Shown in pieces: positions 35,250 to 42,875 of a stretch of DNA of 64,000 nucleotides (its first letter is position 1; each line of letters starts with the position of its first letter). The notes below the pieces were generated by a model. It had not been told where the DNA came from, did not search any database, and was given only the letters and a program-made list of their open reading frames with translations. Source of the DNA: Myxococcota bacterium (GTDB taxonomy: Bacteria; Myxococcota_A; Bradymonadia; UBA7976; UBA1532); contig CAUJDF010000044.1 of NCBI GenBank assembly GCA_963169045.1, positions 124,001-188,000 of the forward strand. The letters are read 5' to 3'. Made by a program: the position numbers and the translations under genes.

Positions 35250-36935
35250 ATGGAGTCCCAGACGCGCATCGCCCGGCTCGAGCGGCTCCTGGCGTTGAAC
35301 AAGCGCATCGTGGCCGAAGAGGACATCGGCCGCCTTCTGGAGCTCGCCCTCGAAGCGGCAATGAGCTTCATTGATGCCGACCGCGGCTTCGTGCTGCTGC
35401 GCGAGCCGGATGCTTCGGTGCGCGTCCGAGCCGCACGCAATCTCGACCGCGACACCGTCCGCAGCAAGCACTTCGGTCCGAGCCGCCACATCGCCGACCT
35501 CGTGCTCCGCGACGGCGAAGCCGTCCTGAGCGATAACGTCGCCGCCGACGAGCGCTTCGCCGGCAGCGACTCGCTCACGGAGATGGCGGTCAAGGCGGTG
35601 ATGTGCATCCCGATCCGATCGCGGGAGCAGGTCGTGGGCGCCATCTACCTCGACAAGCGCCGTGCCGTCGGCGGGTTCGGCGCCGAAGATCTGCGACTGC
35701 TGCAGGATGTCGGCGACGTGGCCGCCGTGGCCGTCGAGATGCGTCGGCTCGTCCGACGACTTGAGGTCCAGGGCGACGAGCTGCTTCGGGCAAAGGACGA
35801 GCTCGAACGTCTCACGCTGGCCCTGCAGGAGGACGTCGCGGCCAAGTCGGTGGAGATCGCCCGCGCTGGACGTGATCTCGATGCGATGACGCGCGCGCTC
35901 GGGAGGCGCTACTCGTTCCAGAACATCGTGGGGCGCAGCCCCGTGATGCAGCGCATCTTCGACGTCCTCAACCAGGTGATCGAGTACCCCGTCCCGGTGC
36001 TCATCACCGGCGAGAGCGGCACGGGCAAGGAGCTGATCGCCCGCGCCCTGCACCACGGTGGTCCCCGGGCGGAGCGTCCGTTCATGGCGATCAACTGCGC
36101 CGCCATCCCCGAGAACCTGCTCGAGAGCGAGCTGTTCGGCTACAAGCGCGGCGCATTCACCGGCGCCAACACCGACAAGGAAGGCCTCTTCCGGGCGGCT
36201 CGCGACGGCACCGTCTTCCTCGACGAGATCGGCGAGATGCCGCTCGCGCTCCAGACGAAGCTCCTGCGGGTGTTGCAGGAGAAGGAGGTGCGGCCGATCG
36301 GTGGTCGGGAGTCGGAGCCGATCGCCGCGCGCATCGTCGCAGCGACCAACCGGTCGCTGGGCCACGAGGTGAAGGCGGGACGATTTCGCGAAGACCTGTA
36401 CTACCGGCTGAATGTGGTCGAGGTGCGGGTGCCGCCCCTGCGGGAGCGCCTCGAGGACGTGCCGGTGCTGGCGGAGCACTTCCTGGCGCAATTCTCGGCG
36501 GAGATGGGCCTGCCGGCACGCCGCTTCGGTCCCGACGCCATGCGAGCGCTGATGACCGCGCCCTGGCCCGGCAACGTGCGCCAGCTGGAGAACGCCGTGA
36601 AGTCCAGCGCAATCCTGTCGCGAGGCGACGTGATCGGCGTTGCGGACCTGCGGCTTCCAGCCTCGGCGCCGGCGCCCCCGGTCGAACCTCCGGTCGCCGG
36701 TCCGCCGCATCCGCGCGCCGCCGCGTCCCCGGCCGTCGCCGGGGCCAATGTCGCCGCGCCGCCGCACGGCATCGCCACCCGGGACGACTGGGAACAGCAC
36801 GAGAAGACGTCGATCCTCGACGCGCTCGTCCGGAGCCAGTGGAACAAGACGCGCGCGGCGAAGTTGCTCGGATTCTCGCGACGCAACCTGTACCGGAAGC
36901 TCGAGCGCTACGGCATCGAGGGCGGCGAAGACTGA
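35250..36935 (+). CDS. GAF-AAA+-Fis sigma-54-dependent activator
   Basis: A 561-residue enhancer-binding protein. Order: N-terminal GAF domain (about 20-160, ADRGFVLLREPD...MCIPIRSREQVVGAIYLD), a coiled coil, the sigma-54 AAA+ domain with Walker A GESGTGKE near 254, the sigma-54-contacting GAFTGA near 301, Walker B VFLDEIGEMP and the R-finger region, then a Pro/Ala linker and a C-terminal Fis-type helix-turn-helix (NKTRAAKLLGFSRRNLYRKLERYGI). It should activate sigma-54 promoters when the GAF domain or the upstream kinase signals. It lies 6 bp after the kinase gene and 30 bp before an SDR gene, indicating one operon. A sigma-54-like promoter lies 1.5 kb downstream (38406-38391). Confidence 0.95.
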   Translation: MESQTRIARLERLLALNKRIVAEEDIGRLLELALEAAMSFIDADRGFVLLREPDASVRVRAARNLDRDTVRSKHFGPSRHIADLVLRDGEAVLSDNVAADERFAGSDSLTEMAVKAVMCIPIRSREQVVGAIYLDKRRAVGGFGAEDLRLLQDVGDVAAVAVEMRRLVRRLEVQGDELLRAKDELERLTLALQEDVAAKSVEIARAGRDLDAMTRALGRRYSFQNIVGRSPVMQRIFDVLNQVIEYPVPVLITGESGTGKELIARALHHGGPRAERPFMAINCAAIPENLLESELFGYKRGAFTGANTDKEGLFRAARDGTVFLDEIGEMPLALQTKLLRVLQEKEVRPIGGRESEPIAARIVAATNRSLGHEVKAGRFREDLYYRLNVVEVRVPPLRERLEDVPVLAEHFLAQFSAEMGLPARRFGPDAMRALMTAPWPGNVRQLENAVKSSAILSRGDVIGVADLRLPASAPAPPVEPPVAGPPHPRAAASPAVAGANVAAPPHGIATRDDWEQHEKTSILDALVRSQWNKTRAAKLLGFSRRNLYRKLERYGIEGGED

Positions 36936-36965
36936 CGACGCCGCGCCCGACGGAGACTGTCGACC

Positions 36966-37940
36966 ATGCGCATCCTCGTGACTGGCGCCACCGGCTTCAT
37001 CGGCTGGCACCTCTGCCGTGCGCTGCGCGTGCGCGGGCACGAGGTCCGCGCGCTCGTGCGTCCTGGCGCCGCCATCTCGGATCTGGAGGCGCTCGGCGTC
37101 GAGCGCCGGACCGGCGACGTCACCGTCCCCGCGTCGCTGCCCCATGCGCTCGAAGGCATCGAGGCAGTCGCCCACCTCGCCGGCGTGCTGAACGCCAGTC
37201 GCGACAGCACCTACGACCGGGTGAACCGCGAAGGCACGATGCACCTGGCCGTGGCCTGCCACGATCAGGCGCTGAGGCGATTCGCCTTCGTCAGCAGCCT
37301 CGCGGCCCAGGGGCCGTCGGCGCCCGGACACCCGCACCGCCACGCCGGCGACGAGCACCCGTACAACGCCTATGGCCGCAGTAAGTTGGCGGCTGAAGCG
37401 ATCCTGCGTCGAGAAGCCGCGGAGCACGGCCTGCCGGTCACCATCTTGCGACCCGCGACGGTCTACGGCCCGCGGGACCCCGAGGTGGCCGCCTGGGGCC
37501 GTCTGGCCCGCCTCCGTCTGCTGCCGATCGTTGACGGGATGGAGATGTGCTTCCTTCATGTCGAGGACCTCGTGTCTCTGGTGGCCGACGTGCTCGAGCG
37601 CGACGACGCGCCCGTCGGGCCATTCTTCGTGAGCGACGGCGAGTGCCATCGCATGGAGCGTGTGGCCGATCTCGTCGAGCGACTCGCGGGCGCGCCCCCG
37701 GCGCTCCGCCTCCCGCTCTCGCCCGGCCTGCTGGAGCTCGTCGGCACCGCGGCCGAGAGGCTGGCCCGCGCGACGGGCATCGGCGCCCTCGCCGCCCGCT
37801 CGCTCGGCGAGCTGCGCGCCTCCGGGTGGGCATGCGTTCCGGACGAGGCCCGGGAGGCCCTGGGCTTCGAACCTCGCCACCACCTCGCCGACGGCCTCCC
37901 CGAGGTGTTCGCCTGGTACCGGGCGCACGGCTGGATCTGA
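36966..37940 (+). CDS. NAD(P)-dependent epimerase/dehydratase (extended SDR)
   Basis: A 324-residue Rossmann-fold enzyme with VTGATGFIG at residue 5, the YNAYGRSK active-site pair (Tyr/Lys), VSSLAAQGPS and LRPATVYGP, all typical of extended short-chain dehydrogenases acting on nucleotide sugars, sterols or flavonoid-like substrates. The substrate cannot be told. It follows the sigma-54 activator by 30 bp and may be in the same transcript. Its stop is 2 bp from that of the convergent PPC-domain gene. Confidence 0.88.
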   Translation: MRILVTGATGFIGWHLCRALRVRGHEVRALVRPGAAISDLEALGVERRTGDVTVPASLPHALEGIEAVAHLAGVLNASRDSTYDRVNREGTMHLAVACHDQALRRFAFVSSLAAQGPSAPGHPHRHAGDEHPYNAYGRSKLAAEAILRREAAEHGLPVTILRPATVYGPRDPEVAAWGRLARLRLLPIVDGMEMCFLHVEDLVSLVADVLERDDAPVGPFFVSDGECHRMERVADLVERLAGAPPALRLPLSPGLLELVGTAAERLARATGIGALAARSLGELRASGWACVPDEAREALGFEPRHHLADGLPEVFAWYRAHGWI

Positions 37941-37942
37941 CT

Positions 37943-38356
37943 TCACGGATCCTCCGTCCAGTACCGCAATCGGTACGCCGTTCCGCCGGCCTCGCCGCCG
38001 CGGACGCGGACCCGGAACGGTCCCGCGGCGGGGCTCACGAATCGGCGCCCCACCTCACCGTCGCTCCGGAAGGCGCGCCCGATCGGACGCCGCCGTCGTC
38101 CCGGCGTGAAGACGTCTGGCGGCTCGATCCGTGCCCCAGCTGCGTGACGGACGGTGATCTCCACCCCCACGCCGGCAGGCAAGCGGACCTGGAACCAATC
38201 CTCATCGCCGGGACAGACCGAGGCCGTGAGCGGCCGGGCACCGAGCCGGCGCGCGCGGTTCGGCCGGTCGTTGGGCTCGAATCGATCGAGGCCGCACGGG
38301 GGGCCGGCGGCGAACGCGATCAGGGCGGGCAGACAGAGCAGCCACAGCGAAGTCAT
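37943..38356 (-). CDS. small secreted PPC-domain-like protein
   Basis: A 137-residue exported protein: signal peptide (LWLLCLPALIAFAAG), then a domain resembling bacterial pre-peptidase C-terminal (PPC) domains: DRFEPNDRPNRARRL, SVCPGDEDWFQVRLPAGVGVEITV and a closing strand AYRLRYWTED. Such domains usually sit beside secreted proteases; here it is alone. ATG 38356 is the only start giving a signal peptide without extension. It is convergent with the SDR gene and has a sigma-54-like motif 35 bp upstream. A role beyond extracellular binding is unknown. Confidence 0.68.
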   Translation of the reverse strand: MTSLWLLCLPALIAFAAGPPCGLDRFEPNDRPNRARRLGARPLTASVCPGDEDWFQVRLPAGVGVEITVRHAAGARIEPPDVFTPGRRRRPIGRAFRSDGEVGRRFVSPAAGPFRVRVRGGEAGGTAYRLRYWTEDP

Positions 38357-38390
38357 GGGGACCACCTCCGAGCTCACTGAGCCCGCGATG

Positions 38391-38406
38391 AGCGAAGCGC
38401 GTGCCA
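38391..38406 (-). promoter_or_regulatory. candidate sigma-54 promoter for PPC-domain gene
   Basis: On the minus strand TGGCACGCGCTTCGCT fits TGGCACG-N4-TTGCW with one mismatch (TC for TT) and the correct GG-N10-GC spacing. It lies 35 bp before ATG 38356. A sigma-54 activator is encoded nearby. Confidence 0.45.
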
Positions 38407-38462
38407 ACGCACAACCACCTGGAAGTACTGGACTTCTCGTCCGAGCGAGCGACCCGCCGGGC

Positions 38463-38495
38463 GTCCAAGACGTCCACGGTGTCCAGTCTCTGGAC
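38463..38495. promoter_or_regulatory. GTCCA direct repeats and GTCCA-N5-TGGAC inverted repeat
   Basis: GTCCA occurs at 38463, 38472 and 38481 (exact 9-bp steps), and the last copy forms GTCCA-GTCTC-TGGAC (38481-38495). It shares GTCCA-N3-TCTGGACG with the site at 16173. It lies 41-73 bp before the ArgA-like start: candidate operator. Confidence 0.4.
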
Positions 38496-38535
38496 GGGTT
38501 TGCTGCGCGGGGCCGCTTCTGCGAGCATCCCGCGC

Positions 38536-39630
38536 ATGCAGACCATCCGGGAGCTCCAGCGCGCGCTCGAGCTGGCGCACTACGCGCGCCGCCATCGCGG
38601 GACGCTCCACGTCATCGCCGTGGCCGAGCCGCTGCCGCTCGCCGACTTCCTGCTGGACCTCGAGCTGCTCGACGCCTATGGCCTGCGTGGGCTCGTCGTC
38701 GCGCGCGGCCCTGGCGCCGATCAGTACGCGCGCATGGCGGCCACCTGGCAGCGCCGCGCAGGCATCGTGGTGGTCGACGCCGACACCGACGTACAGGCGA
38801 TGGTCGCCGCAGCCCGTCCGCTCCTCGATCGCGGACAGACACCGCTGCTGCTGCTGCCCGGCCGCGGCTCGGCTGGGCGGCCAGGCGACGTCGAGCGCCT
38901 CGCTGGCGAGCTGGCGCTCTCCCTGCGCGCTCGCCGTCTGCTCATGCTCGCCCCCGCGTCTCTCGAGGGCTCGGCGTCACGCCCCCACCTCACGCGCGAG
39001 GAGGCGCGCACGGCGGCCCTGGAGACCACGGACGAAGGTTCGCGCTGGCTCCGCTTTGGCGTGCAGCTCGTGGACCGCGGCCTTCCGGGCCTGGTCCTGC
39101 TCCCGGGCGAGACCGGCTGCATCTTCGAGGAGCTGTTCACGCACCACGGTGCCGGAACGCTGATCGGCGATCCGGTCGCCGAGGGCGTCCGACCCGCGGG
39201 CCTCGCGGACGTCGACGACGTGCGCCTGCTCCTGCGGGGCGAGATGAGCCGCGGCGTGGTTCGCCCCGTCTCGGACGAGGACCTGCAGCGGACCATCGGC
39301 GATCACGTGGTCTACACCATCGACGGCGTGGTCGTCGGCACGGCGCGCCTCGCCCCCTGGGGCGATGCTGCCGAGCTCGCACGCTTTGCCACCCTGCCCC
39401 GCTACCGGGGAAGAGGCCGCGCGCGGGTCATCTGCCAGGACCTCATCGAACGCGCCCGAGCCCGCGGCTTCAAGCGCCTCTTCGCGCTCTCCATCGACGA
39501 GCGGATGTGGCGGTTCTTCGAGTCGATGGGTTTCATCGCCACCGAACGCGCCATGTTGCCGGCGGCCTGGCAGGCTGGCTACGACTTCTCGCGCCCGAGC
39601 CGGGCGTTCTCGCGGGCGCTCACGCCTTGA
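38536..39630 (+). CDS. N-acetylglutamate synthase-like protein (ArgA type)
   Basis: A 364-residue protein with ArgA architecture: an N-terminal amino-acid-kinase-like domain (about 20-215) lacking clear kinase nucleotide motifs, and a C-terminal GNAT acetyltransferase domain. The joining region GAGTLIGDPVAEGVRPAGLAD, then AELARFATLPRYRGRGRARV (acetyl-CoA loop), FFESMGFIA and the ending LPAAWQAGYDFSRPSR closely follow ArgA. It probably makes N-acetylglutamate from glutamate and acetyl-CoA, the first step of arginine synthesis. ATG 38536 fits the family N-terminus; the frame is open 45 codons further, across the repeat-rich upstream region. It overlaps the convergent lgt gene by 11 bp. No other arg genes are here. 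Confidence 0.8.
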   Translation: MQTIRELQRALELAHYARRHRGTLHVIAVAEPLPLADFLLDLELLDAYGLRGLVVARGPGADQYARMAATWQRRAGIVVVDADTDVQAMVAAARPLLDRGQTPLLLLPGRGSAGRPGDVERLAGELALSLRARRLLMLAPASLEGSASRPHLTREEARTAALETTDEGSRWLRFGVQLVDRGLPGLVLLPGETGCIFEELFTHHGAGTLIGDPVAEGVRPAGLADVDDVRLLLRGEMSRGVVRPVSDEDLQRTIGDHVVYTIDGVVVGTARLAPWGDAAELARFATLPRYRGRGRARVICQDLIERARARGFKRLFALSIDERMWRFFESMGFIATERAMLPAAWQAGYDFSRPSRAFSRALTP

Positions 39631-40480
39631 CCGGCGACGCCGGGTCGGTGGAGCGCTTGTGGGTGAGCGTCCAGATGAGGCCGATCAGACCGGTGGCCAT
39701 GAACGGGAGCGAGAGGTACTGACCCATCGTCAGGCCGCCGCTCTCGAACTCCGACTGGTACTCCTTGATGTACTCCACGAAGAAACGCCCGGTGAAGTAC
39801 AGCAGGAAGAAGAGGAACGTCAGGAGGCCGAGCGGACGCTTCTCGCCGAACTTACGATCGACGAGCCAGAGCGTGCCGAGGACGAAGAGCCCGAGCGCCA
39901 CCTCGACGAGCTGGCTCGGGTAGCGCCAGGGAACGTTGACCAACGCCGCCTGCTTCTCGGCGTCGCTGAACTTCAGGTACTTCATGCCGACGTCGTGGAT
40001 CGGGAACTTCACCGCCCACTTCGGGCTGTCGGCGATGCGCCCGACGATCTCGGAATTCGTGAAGTTGCCGATGCGGATGAGCGTGGAGCCAAGCGCCGCA
40101 GACATTGCGAAGCGGTCGATCACTTCGAGCACGCGCATCTTCTCGCGCCACGCGAAGTAGATGAGCACGAGCACAAGGGTGATCGTGGAGCCGTGGCTGG
40201 CGAGGCCTCCCTTCCAGAAGTAGAGGATCTGGATGGGGTCCTTCAGATAGCGCTCCGGCTCGTAGAAGAAGACGTGGCCGAGGCGCGCGCCGAGCAGGAC
40301 GCCGATGACACCGAGCCAGAGAAACCGCTCCGCCTGCTGCTCGGTGTGGCCGCCTCGCAGCATCTGCCAGCGCCACAGATAGAACCCGCCCATGAACACG
40401 AAGGCGTAGAGCAGGCCGTACCACCGGATCTCGAACGAACCGATGTGGAGAATGGCCGGATCGAATTCCCAGACGAACAC
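39620..40480 (-). CDS. lgt: prolipoprotein diacylglyceryl transferase
   Basis: An inner-membrane enzyme that moves diacylglycerol from phosphatidylglycerol to the lipobox cysteine, the first step of lipoprotein maturation. The 286-residue product has seven or so hydrophobic segments and the Lgt signatures: PAILHIGSFEIRWYGLLYA, GARLGHVFFYEP, KGGLASHGS (catalytic His region) and RIGNFTNSEIVGR. GTG 40480 is chosen because GGGAG precedes it and it gives the standard N-terminus. At least four lipoproteins encoded in this window would be its substrates. It converges on the ArgA-like gene with an 11-bp overlap. Confidence 0.96.
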   Translation of the reverse strand: MFVWEFDPAILHIGSFEIRWYGLLYAFVFMGGFYLWRWQMLRGGHTEQQAERFLWLGVIGVLLGARLGHVFFYEPERYLKDPIQILYFWKGGLASHGSTITLVLVLIYFAWREKMRVLEVIDRFAMSAALGSTLIRIGNFTNSEIVGRIADSPKWAVKFPIHDVGMKYLKFSDAEKQAALVNVPWRYPSQLVEVALGLFVLGTLWLVDRKFGEKRPLGLLTFLFFLLYFTGRFFVEYIKEYQSEFESGGLTMGQYLSLPFMATGLIGLIWTLTHKRSTDPASPVKA

Positions 40481-40551
40481 GGTCGCTCCCGGGCCGAGGG
40501 GATTGGGGGCCGAGAGGATTGCACACGGACCGCGTGCGCGAAAGCCCGACC

Positions 40552-40581
40552 TTGTCTCCTTCCGATCCCGGTGCATAGGAT
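40552..40581 (+). promoter_or_regulatory. candidate leaderless promoter for TPR lipoprotein
   Basis: TTGTCT (40552-40557), 18-bp spacer, TAGGAT (40576-40581). Six bases separate the -10 from ATG 40588, so the transcript would begin at the start codon. Confidence 0.4.
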
Positions 40582-40587
40582 GCGGTG

Positions 40588-41886
40588 ATGAAACGCGGGC
40601 TCACGCTTTCTGTGGTCGTCGGCGGCGCGCTCGCGACGGCCTGCGGCGCCGAAGCGCCGCGGCCCGCGGCGCCCGCGTCGGCGCTCGACCGCACGGGCTC
40701 GCGTCCGGTGCCCGTCGTCCAGCGCTTGCGCGTCGTGGCGCTCGCGGACGACGCGTACCGCCGCCTCCCGAATCACGAGGCACGCATCGGCGATCGCGTC
40801 GACGCCTCATCGGACCACCTCGCGGCACTGTTCGGGCTGCCGCTCGATCTTCGGCGGGTTGTGCCGTGGACCCCCTCGAAGGCGGTTTTCGACCTCGAGG
40901 GTCTGCTGGCGCTCGTCGAGGAAGGCGAGGATCCGGCGCCGGACGCGGACCTCATCCTCCTCTTCACCGCCCAGCCGCCGCCCGACGCGGCCCGCATGGA
41001 CGATCTCGTGCGCAGTCGTTACGCCGGCCGCATGGTCGTGGCGCGCAGCCTCACGACGCTGTTCGAAGACGGCGGCGGTGACGCGCTGCACCGCGCCGAG
41101 GCGCTGGCGCTCCTGCACGGAATCGCCAATGTTTTCGGAGCCTTGCCTGCGTGCGGCAACCACGTGATGGCCGACAGGCCGGCGTTCCGGCTGGCCGACC
41201 CCGAAGCCGGCGCCGCAGGCTGGACCGATCTGAACCTCGCGCTCGTGCGCGCCCATGCGACGCTGGATCTGCGGACGCGCAAGGGGCATCGACGGCTGCC
41301 TGCCGATGTCGCACGGAAGGCGGCGGCGCTGCTCGCTCCGGATGCGCCGGGGCTGCCCGCCTGCGCCGCGGATGCCGTGATGGCGCGGCGCCTCCTGCTG
41401 GAGACATCCGCGGCGCCCCTCGGGCCAGTGCCGCCGAAGCCCGGCGAGGCCGACCTCGCTTCTGGGCTCGCGGCGCTGGCCGCGGGACGCACGGAGGAGG
41501 CGCTCCGTCGATGCGCAGCCGCGGCGGAGGCCGATCCCTCGAGCGAGGCATCGCGTTGCGCGGGCCTGGCCGCCGAGAAGCTGGGTCGAAGTGACGATGG
41601 GGAGCGCCACCTGCGCGCCTGGCTGCTGCACCACGAGGGCGACCGGGACGCGACGCTGGCGCTTGCGCGGCTCGTCGGCCGCAACGGCGACGACGCAGCC
41701 GCCCGCGCGGTGCTCGCGGCCTGGGTCGATGCACACGCCGATGACGCGGACGCCTGGCTCAATCTCGGCATCGCCCACGCGCGGCTCGGCGACGTCGCGG
41801 CGGCACGGCGGGCCTGGGAGACCGTCCTGCAGCTTCGTCCCGACGACGCCGACGGCAAGAAGCTGCTCCGCCAGCTCCCGCGCTGA
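40588..41886 (+). CDS. TPR lipoprotein with possible metallopeptidase remnant
   Basis: A 432-residue exported protein with signal peptide and lipobox-like ATAC (C19). Residues 40-250 form an alpha/beta domain that includes ALALLHGIANVFGALPACGNHVM; the pattern is like the zinc helix HExxHxxGxxH of metzincins, but the Glu and second His are missing, so any peptidase activity would be lost. Residues 290-430 are TPR repeats (GLAALAAGRTEEALRRCAAAAEADP; AWLNLGIAHARLGDVAAARRAWETVL). It is divergent from lgt. GTG 40585 is an alternative start. The remnant idea is inference from one motif; the lipoprotein and TPR calls are firm. Confidence 0.75.
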   Translation: MKRGLTLSVVVGGALATACGAEAPRPAAPASALDRTGSRPVPVVQRLRVVALADDAYRRLPNHEARIGDRVDASSDHLAALFGLPLDLRRVVPWTPSKAVFDLEGLLALVEEGEDPAPDADLILLFTAQPPPDAARMDDLVRSRYAGRMVVARSLTTLFEDGGGDALHRAEALALLHGIANVFGALPACGNHVMADRPAFRLADPEAGAAGWTDLNLALVRAHATLDLRTRKGHRRLPADVARKAAALLAPDAPGLPACAADAVMARRLLLETSAAPLGPVPPKPGEADLASGLAALAAGRTEEALRRCAAAAEADPSSEASRCAGLAAEKLGRSDDGERHLRAWLLHHEGDRDATLALARLVGRNGDDAAARAVLAAWVDAHADDADAWLNLGIAHARLGDVAAARRAWETVLQLRPDDADGKKLLRQLPR

Positions 41887-41930
41887 CGAAGGCGCGTGCC
41901 AACGCGTCGCTTCCCGTCGTCGCTCCCGAG

Positions 41931-42875
41931 CTAAACGGCGCCCGAGGTGCGCTCGATCGGGGCCGGAGCCCCATGGCGGGTCGCCGCCCGCGCCGGCTTC
42001 CAGCGTCGGTGGATCCACAGCCACTGCTCGGGCGCGCGTCGGATCGCCGCTTCGATGCGGGCCGTGCAGAGCGCGGTGCCGGCGACGACGTCTTCGCGCG
42101 CGTCGCCACTGGTGGGGACCGGCACGGGCGGCTCGATGACGACGAGGTGCCGGTCTCCACAGCGGCGCGTGAAGATGGGCACGACGGGCGCGCCGGCGAG
42201 GCGGGCGAGACGCACCAGATCGGGCGACGTGGCCGCCGGACGGCCGAAGAAAGGCACGCGGACCGCTCGGCGCGAGGGCGAGTGCTGGTCGAGCACGAAG
42301 GCCACGAGGCCGTTCTCGCGAAGCACGGTCAACATCGCGCGAGCTGAACCGCCCGCCGGCAGAAGGATCGGGCCGCCCCGCCGCAGGTGGCGCCACGCCC
42401 GCTCCGCGGGCGCCCATGCGAAGCGGCGGGTCACGACGGCCGACGGCCTCCCCGCAAGGGCGCCGAGGCGAACGAGCAGCTCGAAGTTGCCGAGGTGCGC
42501 CGCGAGGATGAGGGCGCCCCGGCCGGCGGTGAGCGCACGTTCGAGGTGCTCGCGGCCCTCGACTTCGATCGTGCCGCTGGCCAGGAGACGCGCCGCGGGG
42601 CGGCCGGCGAAGCGCAGGAACTCCACGAAGCTGCGGCCGAGGTGCGCGAAGTGGGCGGCCACGAGCGCCTCGCGATCTGCGGGCGACAGGGTCTCGCCGA
42701 ACGCGAGTGCGACGTTCGCGCGGGCGACGCGCCGGCGGATGGGCACGAGGCGGTACCAGCCCCAGCCAAGCAGCCGACCGAGGTCGTCCGCCAGGCGCGT
42801 CGGGAGCGCGGAGGCCAGGGCCGCCAGCGCTCGCAGACCAGCGCCGAACAGCAGGGCGAGCGCGCCGCTCAGCAC
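41931..42875 (-). CDS. lipid A acyltransferase (LpxL/HtrB family)
   Basis: A 314-residue inner-membrane lysophospholipid-type acyltransferase. An N-terminal hydrophobic segment is followed by RRVARANVALAFGE, the catalytic HxxxxD/E-type motif AAHLGNFELL, a substrate segment with VFVLDQHSPSRRAVRVPFFGRPAATSPDLVRLA, and the ending PEQWLWIHRRWKP, characteristic of LpxL/LpxM enzymes that add secondary acyl chains to lipid A. The start is GTG 42875, overlapping the lpxK stop by 7 bp, which ties both to lipid A assembly. LpxL versus LpxM cannot be settled. Confidence 0.9.
   Translation of the reverse strand: MLSGALALLFGAGLRALAALASALPTRLADDLGRLLGWGWYRLVPIRRRVARANVALAFGETLSPADREALVAAHFAHLGRSFVEFLRFAGRPAARLLASGTIEVEGREHLERALTAGRGALILAAHLGNFELLVRLGALAGRPSAVVTRRFAWAPAERAWRHLRRGGPILLPAGGSARAMLTVLRENGLVAFVLDQHSPSRRAVRVPFFGRPAATSPDLVRLARLAGAPVVPIFTRRCGDRHLVVIEPPVPVPTSGDAREDVVAGTALCTARIEAAIRRAPEQWLWIHRRWKPARAATRHGAPAPIERTSGAV

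Noticed and set aside
33093-37946. Upstream extension of the miaB frame to 2056 aa
   Set aside because: Covers kinase, activator and SDR genes on the other strand; real miaB begins at 33092 with the family start.
41887-41910. Second TGGCAC on the minus strand near 41893
   Set aside because: Spacing gives CG instead of GC at -12 and no gene lies downstream on that strand, so it is not a sigma-54 promoter.
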